A stretch of DNA of 64,000 bases, from positions 1,213,001 to 1,277,000 of the forward strand of contig CAMRHE010000462.1 in assembly GCA_947044405.1 (NCBI GenBank), in the 5' to 3' direction. This stretch comes from Leptodactylus fallax. Lineage: Eukaryota; Chordata; Amphibia; Anura; Leptodactylidae. Below, piece by piece: positions 13,491 to 26,789 of this stretch; position 1 is the stretch's first letter; each line of letters opens with the position of its first letter. The notes beneath the pieces are model-generated. The model was not told the origin of the DNA. It saw nothing but the letters and a program-made list of their open reading frames with translations, and searched no databases. Both the position numbers and the translations under genes were made by a program.

Positions 13491-14529
13491 CATAGGAAGG
13501 TGCCTCTCACCAAAATGGCATGTCCAACAAACATATTCAGAACTCCACACGCTATTACATAAATCATGCTAGAGAAAAAGAATTGAGCATTCATTTTATG
13601 ACAAGAACATGTTCAGGGACATCATTGTCAAGGATAGTTTAATACAAACATGGATTATCCTTGGAAATGAAGTGCCCATGTAATAGAGTTGCTTCAGACC
13701 AACTAGAGCTAGAGCACTGAAAGAGAAGTGGAAAGTAACTTCCATGTCTCTGCATCTCTACTAGGGACCATCTGGGTGTGCAGACTATAAACCTGTTTCT
13801 AGATGTAAGCTGTAGAGATATTTGCTTTCAGCAGCTATTTCATGCTAGCCTGGGAAGGAATGTACAATCTGTTGTTATGGAGAAATATTGTAACTATTTG
13901 TCACTGGTATTTGTTGTGATACATCTCTACAACGTGTCTATTTCATAGCACTTAATGATTCAATATGTAGAAGTTTTTTCGTTCTTGTTAAATTAATACT
14001 GAAAAGTTATGATTTTGTATCTATCATAGTAATATAATCATTATAGTTTTTCACAAACTCATAAAAAACATATTGTACCAGCATGCGCATACTTGGTCAT
14101 ACATGAGACTCAGTTACTAATGTACCAAATCAGACTGTGTATACACAAATATAATACTTTATTCCTGTATTTGGATGGCCTTAAAGGGGTTTTTGCCTGT
14201 AGGCACTTATGTCTTACTGCTGGAGATAGCTGTTTGGCACTCCCATGTAAGTGGCCATGCCGTGGACACCAATGCCTCATTCATATGGAGCCTTTAGGGG
14301 AACCTTCGAGCACCCGTTATCTTTACTGGAGTCCCAGTGGTCAGACATTTAACCTTTATCCTGTGAGTAAGAGAAAATGTCATTGTTGGATTCAGTCAGC
14401 AATTTTTATGACAATCATTTGTAATGCGCTTTTCTCACCAAGGGACTCAAAACACAGGGAATGTTGTGGAGTAGGGGAATTAGTGTCTGCCGTACAGGTG
14501 CTCATCCACAACACCCACAAGGGTCAGTT

Positions 14530-14684
14530 GTTTTATAGGAAGCCTATCACCTACCAGTATATTTCATCAGTCATGTGGGAGAACATACAAACACCATGCA
14601 GGTGTTACCGTTGGTTGGATTTGAAACCAGGACCCCAGCACTGCTATACAACAGTGCTAACCGCTGAGGAACCATGCTGCCCTA
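14530..14684 (-). mobile_element. tRNA-derived SINE
   Basis: Read on the minus strand, the head begins GGGCAGCATGG and carries a pol III A-box-like CTCAGCGGTTAGCAC and a B-box-like GGTTTCAAATCC (14618-14629), followed by GCATGGTGTTTGTATGTTCT. This head-and-body order is that of a widespread vertebrate tRNA-derived SINE. Both boxes have mismatches, so it is an old copy. The 3' boundary is approximate. A 210-codon plus-strand frame over this region is not a gene. Confidence 0.7.
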
Positions 14685-14989
14685 AACTTTGCTCTGACAA
14701 ACTACCAATACCACTGTATAGGTGACATGAAATCAAGTGTAAACATACCTATGTAACTGTTCATAGTGATAGCATATCCAAACAAACTAAATTTAATGGG
14801 GTATCCACAATATAGGAGATAGGTATCTGATCAGTTGGGTCCTGTGTGACCTGAATAAATGGAGCAGCATGGACATGCACAATCTCGCTACATCCATCGC
14901 TATGGGACTGCCAAAAATAGTACAGTGCTTGGCTGTACTATTGAATGGGGAGGCAACTCATACTGAAGGCACATACTCATGATCATAGG

Positions 14990-15150
14990 CAGGGGCGTAG
15001 CAATAGGGGGTGCACAGGTATCACTTATTACTAGGCCCTGGAACCTGAGAGGGCCCCCAAGGTCCCACTGCTACACAAATGGCGCATAGTATTAAAGGAC
15101 CCCATAACAGATTTTGCATTGGGGCCCAGGAGCTTCAAGTTACATCTCTG
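14990..15150. mobile_element. Short hAT MITE
   Basis: The 161-bp element is flanked by a perfect 8-bp duplication ATCATAGG (14982-14989 and 15151-15158). It begins CAGGGGCGTAGC and ends GTTACATCTCTG, a degraded inverse of the start. The interior includes GGGGCCCAGGAGCTTCAAGT, a sequence I associate with a common frog interspersed repeat. Confidence 0.8.
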
Positions 15151-15662
15151 ATCATAGGGGTGTCAGCAGTCAAGTCCTCACCAATCAGATAGTTATTACC
15201 AATACTGTGGATAACTTCTGTTTGCTGGAATTCCTTTTAATTCTGTCTTGCATCATATTTAAACTATCTGGCAAGTATCCGCTGGGTGTTGACTGGTCAG
15301 GAAAATATCAGTAACCCCTTCCAAACCCATCCCCTTTCATTTTGATTGATAGCTCAGCATTCCCTTACATCATCCTTCTTGCCATCAAAATCCAGTAGGT
15401 GTTCCAGATCAGGAGCATGTGGCATTCTCTACCATTCTCTTCCAGGTGTATTTCACATTGACTGTCTTGGATTAACAGACAACATGCAATGCAAAATAAA
15501 TGTATTGGTTGGTCCTGCTGATTCTTATCATAAGTACAATCTCACTGTCCCCTATGTATGCTGTCGGGAAAACAAGAATCGGGAATTTCATATTTTACCT
15601 TTCCTAATTCTTCTTTTATCATGGAAACAATTGGCACCAGTGGGGTCTTGCAGCTGCTTTAA

Positions 15663-16288
15663 GGAAATGTGTCACCTATGACCTACTTTTTAAACCAAGT
15701 TTTAAAAAGAAATATTTTTTGATAATTTTTTTCTTACTTTTTCCATTTCAGTATCTATAGTTAAAAAAAAAACTACATCCTCCAATTTTGACTCTTGCCA
15801 TTAAGCCTAAACTGACATTTGCCAATTCTATAGGGGTTTTCATTGCAGCTGTCACCTCATTTACATTACAGACAGTATTACAATAGAAGATAACACCTCT
15901 ATAGATAATATCATCAGCCATCATCGCATCCACTACTGACAATAGATGATGTCACAGTTTATCTACTCCCTTCCCTGCACAGAGCATGTCTGGAAAACTC
16001 TCCCAGAGACCTCAATGAGTCATCTCCAATCTACTGATGCCTATGGCCGTGACTAAAGCATATGACTAAATGTTGTTAACAGTGCAGGGAAAAAACTTAG
16101 GCAAGAGGATGGCCCTCATAATCATGTACAGAAAATAGAATGAAAAAAAAATCTAAAATCAGAAAATAATCATAATCATGTACAGAAAATAGAATGAAAA
16201 AAAAAATCTAAAATCAGAAAATAATAGATTAGAAAATCTAAAGATCTGGTAATAATAACTTAATAAAAACATTAGCGATACATTCCTT
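15663..16288. mobile_element. TTAA-flanked MITE (family T1) with internal duplication
   Basis: The left TTAA is at 15659-15662 and the right end reads GATACATTCC followed by a degraded TTTTAC. The interior matches the copies at 5568 and 9826. It contains a 54-bp tandem duplication at 16117-16225 not seen in the others. Confidence 0.7.
16117..16225 (+). repeat. 54-bp tandem duplication
   Basis: Two copies of a unit starting CATAATCATGTACAGAAAAT lie directly adjacent (16117-16170 and 16171-16225), differing by one A in a homopolymer. It lies inside a T1 MITE and looks recent. Confidence 0.9.
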
Positions 16289-16639
16289 TTACTCTCCTTC
16301 CTGGTTGCAATAAATATACACACTCATCCCATTCAGACATGCATGTTTATGAGGGATTTGGCTTTGGTTCTGAGATCTGAAGCATCCCCTTATATGTAGT
16401 ATGGTAGTATAGTATAGAAGATTCCATGCTGTGAATGTCTATATGTAGAAAATCTTTAAGTGAATATGATATAAATTAAACTAAGGAAAGACACCTGAAG
16501 GCTATGCCCGATGAAGGTGCGCCTCTGTAGACCAGTTTCCATGTGTACACGTCTTTATTGTCTGTTCCAACTGATAGAAATGGAGTAAAGTTCACGAATG
16601 TGACGACAGCATCCATTTATATACCGGGAACACATTTTA

Positions 16640-17110
16640 ATTGCGTTAACATAAATCTGGAAACCATGTTGCTTGTATGAAAACACTGCCTGTCATGGAA
16701 GCGCCAGCCCTTCATTTGACAAGGCATATCTTCTACCTGCCTCAGACCTGCTAGCCTCGTGCTCAGGCATTGTAGGTGGTGCTGGCAGTGAATAGGTTAT
16801 CGGAGCCCAGTGAAGAAAGATCGTGATAGGCAAAGACTGTTACCATAACAACAGCACCTTGGCTTAATCTCTTTGGAGAAATGAATTGCTGCTGGTGGTT
16901 TAGAGCAGAGCTACTCCTCCAGGCACATAAAACCTCGAGTACCCCTTGTGTTTATGCAAAGGCTGCTGCATTTCTAAATGTAACGCTTCATTTCAAGCTC
17001 TTATTTAACAGTTTCACAGATCATTTCTCAAAGACTCTTGTTTTTGCTCTCGGGTTTTGTTGTTTAATTTGGCTTAATTATCAATATAAAAATAAAATCT
17101 ATATCACAGA
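16640..17110. promoter_or_regulatory. Candidate intronic regulatory element
   Basis: No repeat signature is seen. It contains an RFX X-box-like GTTACCATAACAAC (16839-16852), one mismatch from the general pattern, and homeodomain-type GGCTTAATTATCAAT near 17071. This is an inference from motif density only. Confidence 0.3.
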
Positions 17111-17233
17111 TAGAGAGGCAGATAATATAACAAATTTACTGCATATGCTACCCTTTCCTATCTTTAAAAATTAAAATAATAGGAATATTAAAAAGCATAC
17201 TGGACTTACTGATACTTTTTAGAGAGGATGTCA

Positions 17234-17280
17234 GATAGATAGACAAATATGAGATAGATAGACAGATAGATAGATAGATA
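17234..17280. repeat. (GATA)n-type microsatellite
   Basis: Imperfect repeats of AGATAGAT with interruptions. Confidence 0.8.
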
Positions 17281-18870
17281 TTAGAGAGATATACACGTGA
17301 CAACATTTGACAGGCACTGTTCAGGATAAGTAGATATTGGCTAGACAGATAGGTATTTACAAAAAAATGACACATTATTATTGAGACTACTATGTAGACC
17401 AATGTCTGAGGTTTCAAATATGTAACTTTATGAAGTTTTCAAACAAGTATTAGCAGAGCTATCTAGGGAATATCCCATCAATATCTCCCCTGATGTCTCT
17501 ACCCCAAGATCCCTACACAGAAGCCAAAGTTTGAGCCTGTGTTAAAGTAATAAGAATTAATTGACCATTTGTGCCGAGCAAGTCTTGTTACTAATACTTA
17601 GAATCATTGCAATGTTAGCACTTACTGCTACCTACAAATGTGTCTTCAGTAGCTTAGCACATTAGTTTTTCTCCAACAAGTTCCTAATGTTCTTTGGTGG
17701 CCAGAATAATTTAGCAGCCTGTATTACTCTGTCCACCCCAAAAAGCAGCAACTTCATTATGTCAGTGGGATCCATTATGATCTTTCACAACCCAGATAAT
17801 AATGGATCCATAATATTCATTGTGGAATCATTTAAAAAATATTTGGTCTTAAAGCACTTTGTCAAAATGTGGGATCGCAACATATGTACTACCCAGATAC
17901 TGTTGATGCCCAGAGAACAGTTGCTAAGGGTTTTAGGTTTAATAATAATCTTAGACAAACGTGGTATGAAATTTTGATGTAAGTATCCAGTATACAATCA
18001 CTAGGCAATACTAATGTATTAGGATGCAGTGTAGACCTGCCAGTGTTTGAAGAAGACCCTGAAACACTCTTCAAACTTCTTAGCAAACTTAAACTTGACT
18101 CTTAACATGTTAAATATACTGCCCCGAATGTACTTTTCTAGTTTCAACACTGGCGTAAATGTGACAAATCTTTGGTGCATCATGGCACCCCTTGTCGCAT
18201 CTAGTTTGAGCTAACATTTTTCAGACTTTGCAATACTTGTGGGTGTGGCTTCTCAGCCACAAATGGTCATAAACTAAGAGGTGGTATAAACTAGACTGGA
18301 CTGTCTAAAGATACACTAGATTTATCATCCAGCATCAGACACTCTAGTAAATCTGGTGCATTTTCAGTCTGCCTGCTAAATTTACATTAACTATTAGTGA
18401 ATCTGGCCACCGATGCAGCAAAATTGAAAGTGACAATCTAGAAAAGGCATTAATAAAATTTATAACTGTGTATTTAACATGCTAAGGCTAGGTTCACATT
18501 TCATCAGAACAACAGAATGAAAAAGTAAAATGACAGATGCAAATGGTGCACATTCTATCTGTATTCATCACCACTGATGCAGTTGTGTCAAGTTAAAGTT
18601 TACTGAATCAGTACATTTACCCGTTGTTTTTCAGTATACAACAGTGCACAACATAAGAACAACTGCTTTTACAGCATGTTTGCGGGGTGTACAGCAAACC
18701 TGTCCTATTAACTGCTCTTGCATTTATGTAACCACTTCCATTTCTCCCTTTTTCTAAGTCTATCTAGTCCTAGCATGCCCATGGCCACACAGGCAATTCC
18801 AAGTCCAAATATCGTACAGGAAGGTCACAGCACCACAGAGGCTCAGGTCACAATAAGGTGATCAGGTGAC

Positions 18871-18986
18871 AAAAAGGGCTTTTCTTTATTGGATCAAAAT
18901 GGGTACATCACAAAGTACAAAGTGTGCACAATATGAATTTTTTGATGTACCCACCTGCTTTGATCCAATAAAGAAAAGCCTTTTTT
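18871..18986. repeat. Foldback repeat next to a microsatellite
   Basis: AAAAAGGGCTTTTCTTTATT followed by GGATCAAAATGGGTACATCA is inverted at 18941-18986 (TGATGTACCCACC, TTGATCCAATAAAGAAAAGC). The right arm runs into a (TATC)n tract. The arms are nearly identical, so it could be recent or be corrected by hairpin formation. Confidence 0.7.
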
Positions 18987-18993
18987 ACATGAG

Positions 18994-19046
<53 letters not shown>
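18994..19046. repeat. (TATC)n microsatellite
   Basis: About 13 uninterrupted units of TATC, starting directly beyond the foldback at 18871-18986. Confidence 0.9.
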
Positions 19047-19048
<2 letters not shown>

Positions 19049-19787
19049 TATATTTATACATACACATATACACATTAAATTGTGAAAGTCATTTTATCTT
19101 GAGACCACAGCTGCTATGGGACATGGATGTGATGTCAGTGTTGTGGATCTGTGCAGCCTTTGATCTGCTGTAAGCTAGAAGCCTCACCTTCCTTAGGTCC
19201 CTTAACGCTTGGGTGTAACAGGCCCTGACAAGAGACAGTGTCAGTTGTGCTGATTTTACATGCCTGCGTGGATCAGTTGCGCCGCCTGTGATGGCACTGT
19301 GGTCTAAGTCAGGATAAGTCTTTGATTTTAGGAAGAGCTAAAGGAGTGTCTTGAAAACACTTCAAACATTAAAGATTTATGACAAAAGCAAATGTCATGA
19401 ATGGGTTTTATTTGTACTACTACAGTACACTGTGTAGCTAGAAGACGCACACCTCAGACTCATCTGTTAGTTTTTCTTAGTTTTTTGTTTTAGTTTTTTT
19501 CTGCTTTGTTGTTTTTCACTTTCTTTGGCAGATGTATTAAATCCATCTTGATGCCATGGGATCACAGACATGTGACACATATGTTTAGATGATCCAGTGT
19601 CAGCCTTTTTTAACAATGATTTTCATTGGGAGTTTTCTTGTTGTTTCTATAGCATTATTTTTTACATGAATACATTGTTTAGGCCAGTGGAAATGGTAAG
19701 GTATTGCATGTAACGCTATATGTAAACGCTCATGTTCATTTTAAAAAATCACATGTATTTATTCATATTTTCTTTTTCACTTCTTAG

Positions 19788-21296
19788 CTTCAAGAAGCTG
19801 TGCAGAAGAAGTTAGAAGGTGCTCGTTCACCACTTAATGGAGAGCAGCAGAATGGCATCTGTGATGGGAGGTTTTCACCCTCTGCTAAACGGAGAAGGAA
19901 AGAGATGCCAGGTATGGACACTGTTAATAATTTGTCGAATATACCACTGCCTTCTGTATCACCTCTTCACCAGCTTGATATGAAGCCACATCTCCCTGTG
20001 ACAAATAATGTAACACATTCAGGAGGATTAGAAGACATAAATAAGAATGGTGGCCAGCAGGATGTAAAACTTGCAGTAAACGGTTCTAATGCTAGCGAAC
20101 TGGAGGACAGCTTTAATATCCTTAACAAGGAAATGAAGCAAGAACCACTAGATGATGCTTCGGTCATAGACACTTCTGATACTTCCCTTTCCAACCAAAA
20201 CAAACTTTTCTCTGACATAAATTTGAATGATCAAGAATGGCAGGAGTTGATCGATGAGCTTGCTAATACTGTCCCTGAGGATGACATACAGGACTTATTC
20301 AATGAGGACTTTGAGGAGAAAAAGGAGCTAGATTTCTCCAGACCTACAGCCCAAACACCCCTTCCACAAGAAAGTGCCAGTGTAAAGAGTGATCCATCCC
20401 ACTCTCCATTCCCTCACGTCTCCATGGGCTCACCTCAAGTTCGTCCATCATCATCTGGTCCTTCTTTTTCTAATGTATCATCTGTTTCCAGCATACCCTC
20501 AGTCTCCAGTGCGCCATCTACATTAATGCTTGCTGGATCACCAGCAAGTTGTGTTGTTCAATCTCCACAGACTCCTAATCCACCACACACACCTGGTCAG
20601 ACCTCAAGACCTGGTAATGGATATGTCATGACTCCAACTTCTAGTTCTGGAAGTGGGTCTGTGAACCTCCCAAGTGCTGATTTGTCTCCAGCTGAGCAGC
20701 TCAAGCAAATGGCAGCTCAACAACAGCAAAGAGCAAAACTCATACAACAAAAGCAGCAACATCAACAGCAGCAGCCACCACCACCACCACCACATACAAA
20801 CCAGCCTTCCAGTTGGTCACCTGTGGGACCTCCATCTAGCCCATATGGTGGAGCCTTTGGTACTGAAAAGCCAAATAGTCCAATGATGTATCCCCAAGCT
20901 TTCAACAACCAAAATTCTATACCTGTACCTCCAATGGCAAATAATCCCCCGAAAACCACAATGAACAACTACCTCCCTCAAAGCCACATGAACATGATAA
21001 ACCAGCAGACCAGCAATTTAAACTCAAACTCTATGAGCAAAACTCCCAACATGCTCAATTATGGTAATACTAAACCACTTTCTCACTATAGTGCGGATAT
21101 GAGTCAAAGAATGACTCCTCCGATTGCCAACCAAAATAAAAATGCCATGTTACCCTACATGCAACAGCAGCAGCAGCCACCAATGCCGCCTCAGATGAGC
21201 CATTTGAGTGAGGAGCAGAAGCGGCTACTTATAATGAAGCAGAAGGGACTTATCAATCAACAAATGGCTTATGGATCCCTTCCAGGTCACAATCAG
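19788..21296 (+). CDS. MAML3: MAML3 large internal exon (mastermind-like 3)
   Basis: MAML proteins are nuclear co-activators that bind the Notch intracellular domain-RBPJ complex and recruit p300. The exon encodes 503 codons, begins after a pyrimidine-rich tract ending in TTCTTAG and ends at CAG|GTAGGA, phase 0 at both sides. In order it shows the family block LEGARSPLNG (residues 9-18), a basic nuclear-localisation-like KRRRK (34-38), a sumoylation-like MKQE (116-119), a strongly conserved acidic stretch around WQELIDELANTVPEDD (151-166), a Ser/Pro-rich middle, a Gln-rich segment (about 311-329) followed by six prolines, and the block EEQKRLLIMKQKG (475-487). These blocks match MAML3 better than MAML1 or MAML2 from what I know of the family. 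The glutamine runs are only 4-5 long, shorter than I recall in human MAML3. The N-terminal Notch-binding helix is on an earlier exon outside the window. An open frame runs on to 21371, but that tail is intron. Assignment to MAML3 is confident. Confidence 0.95.
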
Positions 21297-23559
21297 GTAG
21301 GAGCACAAATATTGACCAGCGTGTTACTAATACAGAATTGCTCTTGGCACCACATCTTACCGTCATTGTGATTATGGTTTTTTAAAGTAATGTATGCAGA
21401 GTTTAGTTTGCAAGTGTGCTACAGTGCAATATATAGTAAATGTGTTTGACTGTAACCCAATGTATAGTGAGTTATTGGCTTAGCTGCCCCATCAGAGGTT
21501 TTATGGGCAGTATATTTGCAGCCTTCTCTAATACAAGATGCTTGTGTGCAGAAGCAATCTCATCCACTTGTTTGACATGACCAGCGTGATACAGCCAAGA
21601 AGCTCGTCTGTAGATATATTAGTCTGTTGAATTGTCCCGAAAGACACAAGGTCAAGTCTTGAGCAGGTATATAGAGTTTACATGGAAATATATGGAGTAT
21701 ATGGAAAGCAAAGTTGCTACCTGTTATTGACATGAATCCTGCATCTCCCAAGGTGTGATTTTTGAATGGTATGTACTGGTATTGTAGTTCATGTACATCT
21801 GGAGACATGTAGTATCCTGCGACTACGTGCATGCACCTGAATAATCATGATCAGGTTTTCACCCAGTAGTCTAATATTTTCTCTGGTTTCGGGCACAACA
21901 TAGTTTCCATTTGTGAGACTGACATGTCCTCTGGTATGCATAGGTCCTTGGTAGGAAATCCCATTTCTTTCCCTGCGCTGTAGCAGAGTCCTGAAGATAA
22001 TGAGAGAGGATGGAGATAGGGAACATGATATTGTTTTTTATCAGATAGACAGTGATTGCGAGTAACCCCAGGTCACATGAGAGGTTGCCAGCAATTTATC
22101 TTCTTTAAAACTCTAGGTGTGCACAGATTCTTAAACCTGAGTAGAAACAAAGCAGTAAGAAAGATACATATGCGCCTGCTATTTTTTATATACCAACCTC
22201 CATACTAATATGTGACCTTTATAATGTATGTACAGATCCAGTCCAACTTCTAGCATCCCACTACTATGTTATTTTTCTACCCAAGCTTCATGACCTCCAT
22301 AAAAATCCCTATCTTGCTCTGTAAACCAGCTCACATTTGGCAGGTACAAAAGTCTTTTCTACCGCTCATTGGCCAACAAAATAGCCATAGTCTACCGATA
22401 TTTAGAACCAGGGGCTGAAAAGCATTTGGGGTACAAAAGTCATTGGATTTACACCAGTTTTCTTGAATTGTCTTAAGAAAATAATTTGTCAGTGTGCTAG
22501 GCAGTAAAAACATAGCTAGCACACGGTTGTGAACATGGAAGCTTACTATGAATTTTCTAGCGCTTATTGCTGAGCCTGATTGCAAATCTACACCAGTTAG
22601 GAACTAGCGTAGATTTGTGATATATGAATTATGCCAATTTTCTGATATGAGTTATCGTAAATCTGGTGGACGGGGGCTAACCTGCTCTAGCCCGCCTAGA
22701 TTCTCCACAGATACACCAGATTGCCCGAAACATGCATTGAGGTGCTTTTATGTCCACTTTTTAGTAAATGTGGGTAAAAGGGTTGATTATGCTACAGAGT
22801 ATATTCAGAAGGTCTATCGAGGAATTATAATGCAAAATGTTAATATTGTCCCAGATGAACAAAAATAATCTTAGCTGAAAGCTGACATGTGGATTCTCAT
22901 TGAGATTGTAATTTTTATTATGTATATTTTTTTTACTAAGCCATGCCTGTAGCTTTAGAAGCACAGCTATAAACAACAGACCATTTGTCTCTATTTACAA
23001 TAGCGCCATGGTTTCCCTGCAGTCATGTCAGCCATGGCGGATCCTTTTTACAGTGGATTCCAACTAATAATCCATACACATCCCAGCTAAATCTAATGGA
23101 TACCATTGAGTTACTGTATAATGGTTTGGTCAAGTTTCCATTGAGTGCTTTTTTTTGGCGCTTTACTTGTCCTCAGAACGGAATGGAAAAAAAACTCATG
23201 TGAATAGAGCCTAAAAAGGTTGAATTTCTATGTTTATTATGTTGCCACATTAAACATTTTTTCAGATTTTCCTTCTGGAGTCACTATGCTAGTGAATGTG
23301 GATTCACTCTTTGAAAAAGCAGGCACATCTAACTTTTGAAGCAAATTTGTGGCAGAATCTCTCAAAATTTCGGCTACGTTATAGCCTTAGACCCTGACAG
23401 AGCTATTTTCTAAACAGTGTAATGTCCTGTAATCCCACTTAACCAGCCCATTACAAATTCATTTTAGAAAGGGGGTTAATCCAGCTTGAAAAGGCCAACA
23501 TTTCCTAAAGAAAATATGTTATGCATTGCAAACTGCTTTACACTGCCTGTATAGCTCAG

Positions 23560-23830
23560 ATGTATAGCATTTTATTGGCTGATTTGGTTGTATATAAACA
23601 TCCCAGGGAGAAGGTCAGGCGCTGGTGACCCTCCCATTAACATGTCAATGAGGAAGCTGGTGCTTTGAGTTTACTGCTCCTAGATGTGTGATGAGCCTCA
23701 TTAATTACATTTAGGAAGAAAAGCACACAGCTCCAAAAGAGAAGTGAAGGGGAGGGGGAGCAGTCTTCGTTTCACGTGAATATGAATAATTGGATGGTTG
23801 GCAGCATGTTAAATTGGTGGTATATCTGAA
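23560..23830. promoter_or_regulatory. Candidate intronic regulatory element
   Basis: A repeat-free stretch with CCTCATTAATTACATTTAGG (homeodomain core), an E-box in TTTCACGTGAATATG and ATGAATAATTGGATGG. Function not shown. Confidence 0.3.
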
Positions 23831-24984
23831 CAGAAAAAATAGCCTTTTCTGTAAACATGAAACCCAGGGATAACAAAGGCAGAAGAGCACCCTTTCAGAA
23901 AGTCTAAATAGATCCCGACCACTGCAGAGCTTTCACAAATTCGCTACTTGCTCTCCATCATATTAAGAGCTTGTGACTTCTATTTTTTGCAAACAAAAGG
24001 TAAATGTAATTGGAACAAGGAAGAGTGTTTGAACAGTGGCACCTTCTATTCAGCTCGGTGTCCATTAGTATGATCTGGTAGCACAACACGTCTTTGGTGT
24101 GCCATAAATTACGTGACCATTGATAGAATTTTTATTAGAGATGCGGAGAAGTCTGGACTTTGGATAAAATAATCTATGCCTGTATTGTTTCTTAACCAGT
24201 AAAGAAAAAATACCTGTCTTGTCTATTATTTGTAGTAGTGGAATAAAATGCAGTTACAGTAGAAATTAGCATGTACATATGGTGAATATCTTCTGTTTTC
24301 TTGCATGTGAGATTAGATAGAGGTTTAGCATATTATTAGGGAGATTTCGGAATATTAGTGGCACTACAATCACAAGAAAAAAAAGCTACACCCTCTTTGA
24401 ATTCTGTGGTTTTATGTATCAGGACATAATAAAAATGACAGCCTCCTGCCTCTGACAGGACCTGCTGGATAACTAAACATGGCAGATCCCAGAGCCTTGT
24501 TCAAACCCTGGTTTCCCATAGGAGCATACTTTCTCCCTAGATTATGACATGTGGGAGCCAATGAGGGGCCACCATAACAAACAACTCCTTAGATGCCACT
24601 GTCTGTATTAACTGGGACATATAAGGGGTTAAATTGTCAGATACCACAACTGAATCTCAGCTGAGCCCTGCTGATTATGTCGTCGACTCTGCTCCTTAGC
24701 CAGCGTCATGTCAGTGTTGCACATGTATGGTGCTGAGTGTTAAAGGTTATGGACAACCTTATGTTTTGGTCATTGAATGCATTTTATGAAATAGAATATA
24801 TCATCAATTGTTTTTTTTTCTTAAAAATGTCCTACTGTTTTTGTTCTAAAGCTTGCATAGAGCATGGGAAGCTGCTCTCGTCCATTTTATGTAAAATCTA
24901 TCAGAGAAACCTCTCCCTACCCTTTTTGTGAATGTGCATCTGATGCTGGATTAGCCAGTTTACAGTACATTGTAGGGGGAAAAT

Positions 24985-25326
24985 TTTCTACAACAGATCA
25001 CAGTCAGCTCACAGCAGAGCATAGGGGAAGATCATCTACAGCTGCTCATAGCATAGGGGAAGATCATCTACAGCTGCTCACAGGACAGCATAAGGGAAGA
25101 TCATCTACAGCCGCTCACAACACAGTGTAGGGAAAGATCATCACAGCCAGCTCACAGCACAGTGTAGGGGAAGATCATTCACAGCCAGTTTACAGCCAGC
25201 TCACAGCACAGTGTAGAGGGGAGATTGTCCACAGCCAGCTTACAGCAAAGTGTTGGGAAAGATTTCTGTAGCAACTTACTGTCAGCTCACATCACACTTT
25301 AGGGGGATATTTCTACTGCAGCTCAC
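24985..25326 (+). repeat. Minisatellite of about 38-40 bp units
   Basis: About nine imperfect units are built on GCTCACAGCACAGTGTAGGG and AAGATCATCTACAGC. The left units are the most similar; the right units degrade before a poly(G) run at 25327-25342. A frame of 88 codons across the left units is only a by-product of the repetition. Confidence 0.8.
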
Positions 25327-25552
25327 GGGGGGGGGGGGGGGGAAGAGATACACATCTATTATAATCACAGGAACACATTGGAACCAAGGCTTGTAGGGCA
25401 CCGTCAGCAGTACATGGACTGATTGACGAATTAAGAGCCATCATTTGTCATTCTACCTTTTCCTTTTAAATGAGCTGAAAGTAAAACAAAATGTTTATCA
25501 ACACAGTATTTTGCTATTGTAAGATCCAGCATTGCCTGTATGAAAATATTAA

Positions 25553-25952
25553 AGGGAAGCTGTCAGGACTATTTGGGACACTAGTCAGCCACAGGTCCTT
25601 ATGCATCAGGGGTTAAGTGTCCGAAATCACCCTGTTGTAAAGCCATCTGTATCCACAATAAAAATAAAAAAGCTTTATACTCACCCTGTCCCTGTACTCC
25701 TCACGCATTTCTTTGCTGAAGCCAGAGGAGTACACCTTGGCTTCACAGAAGAACTACACAGGCGCTAGGAGCACCAGAGATGAGTCGGATGAGACTCATT
25801 GGACTCATGACTAGGTAAATATAAAGTTTTGTTGTTTTTTTTTTAATGCGGGCACAGATGGATTTAAAACAGGATGATTTTGGAAACTAAACCCCCAGTC
25901 TGTAAGAACCTGTGGGTGGTTTACTGTCTCAAATTGACCTGACAGCTTCCCT
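25553..25952. mobile_element. TTAA-flanked MITE (family T2)
   Basis: A 400-bp element lies between TTAA at 25549-25552 and 25953-25956. The 15-bp termini AGGGAAGCTGTCAGG and CCTGACAGCTTCCCT are perfect inverses. No coding potential is seen. Confidence 0.85.
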
Positions 25953-26789
25953 TTAAGGTATTACTTTAATATTACAGTGATACCTCTTTGAGATGACCAC
26001 CCAAAAAACCCTACCTACAGTATATACCTTATTAGGACATATAGATTACCTGCTTGTTAGAGTGGGTGCCAGCACCATTTGTTGCTCTGAAGGTAAATTC
26101 AATAGCCCCTACATAATACCTTTTTTTCCCGGAGGAAGTTCATACACACTGGTAACATTGGGGTTCCAACATCTGAAGTTCCATGTTAGCTCAGCAGTAG
26201 GGAGCTCCTTAGCAAATGAAGATTATCCTTATTTGGTCGGTCATTTTCCAAATTACACAAACTCTGAGCTGTTTTTTTCTATGTTGTATATGTTCATGGT
26301 GGGATCATTCATACAATTGATCCCACCACTGAATGACCGCTGTATTACTGCCGATTTTTATCTAATAGGAAAGACTAGCTAAATATCTTTAGTAAGACAA
26401 CCCCTTTAAAGTAGAGAAGGCAGGTTGAATAGAATGAAGACTGCTTTTTTTATGCATTGTAAAAACCTGGAAACATGGTTGATAAAGCTTAGCATGTTGC
26501 ATAAGATAAATGTAATTGGAAGTCTTCCAGTATATATATTATTTCTTTCTTTTGTTCCATTGTTCTAATAAGCTCCCTCCCTGATCTGTAGTGCAGGTAA
26601 GATTGAAAGCTGTATCATACAGTGTGGATGTTGGAATCCAGGAACAGAACTTGGTCATTTATTAAACTATAATTCTCAGTCTTTATAGGAGCCAAGAGAA
26701 TGTAACCCCCCTCCCCTTGTATGTGAAATGAGTGCCTTTTAGCCATGGTCTATGAGCAGAGAGCTCTAGCTGTAGGAACATTTGCTTAT

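Noticed and set aside
14093..14725. 210-codon plus-strand open frame
   Set aside because: It overlaps a minus-strand SINE, shows no domain or start context, and its composition is not protein-like.
21297..21371. Continuation of the MAML3 frame to a stop at 21371
   Set aside because: A good splice donor sits at 21297 where the family's exon is expected to end; residues beyond it do not resemble MAML3.
24985..25326. Regularly spaced repeats as a CRISPR array
   Set aside because: The units are contiguous degenerate tandem repeats without unique spacers, in a vertebrate intron.
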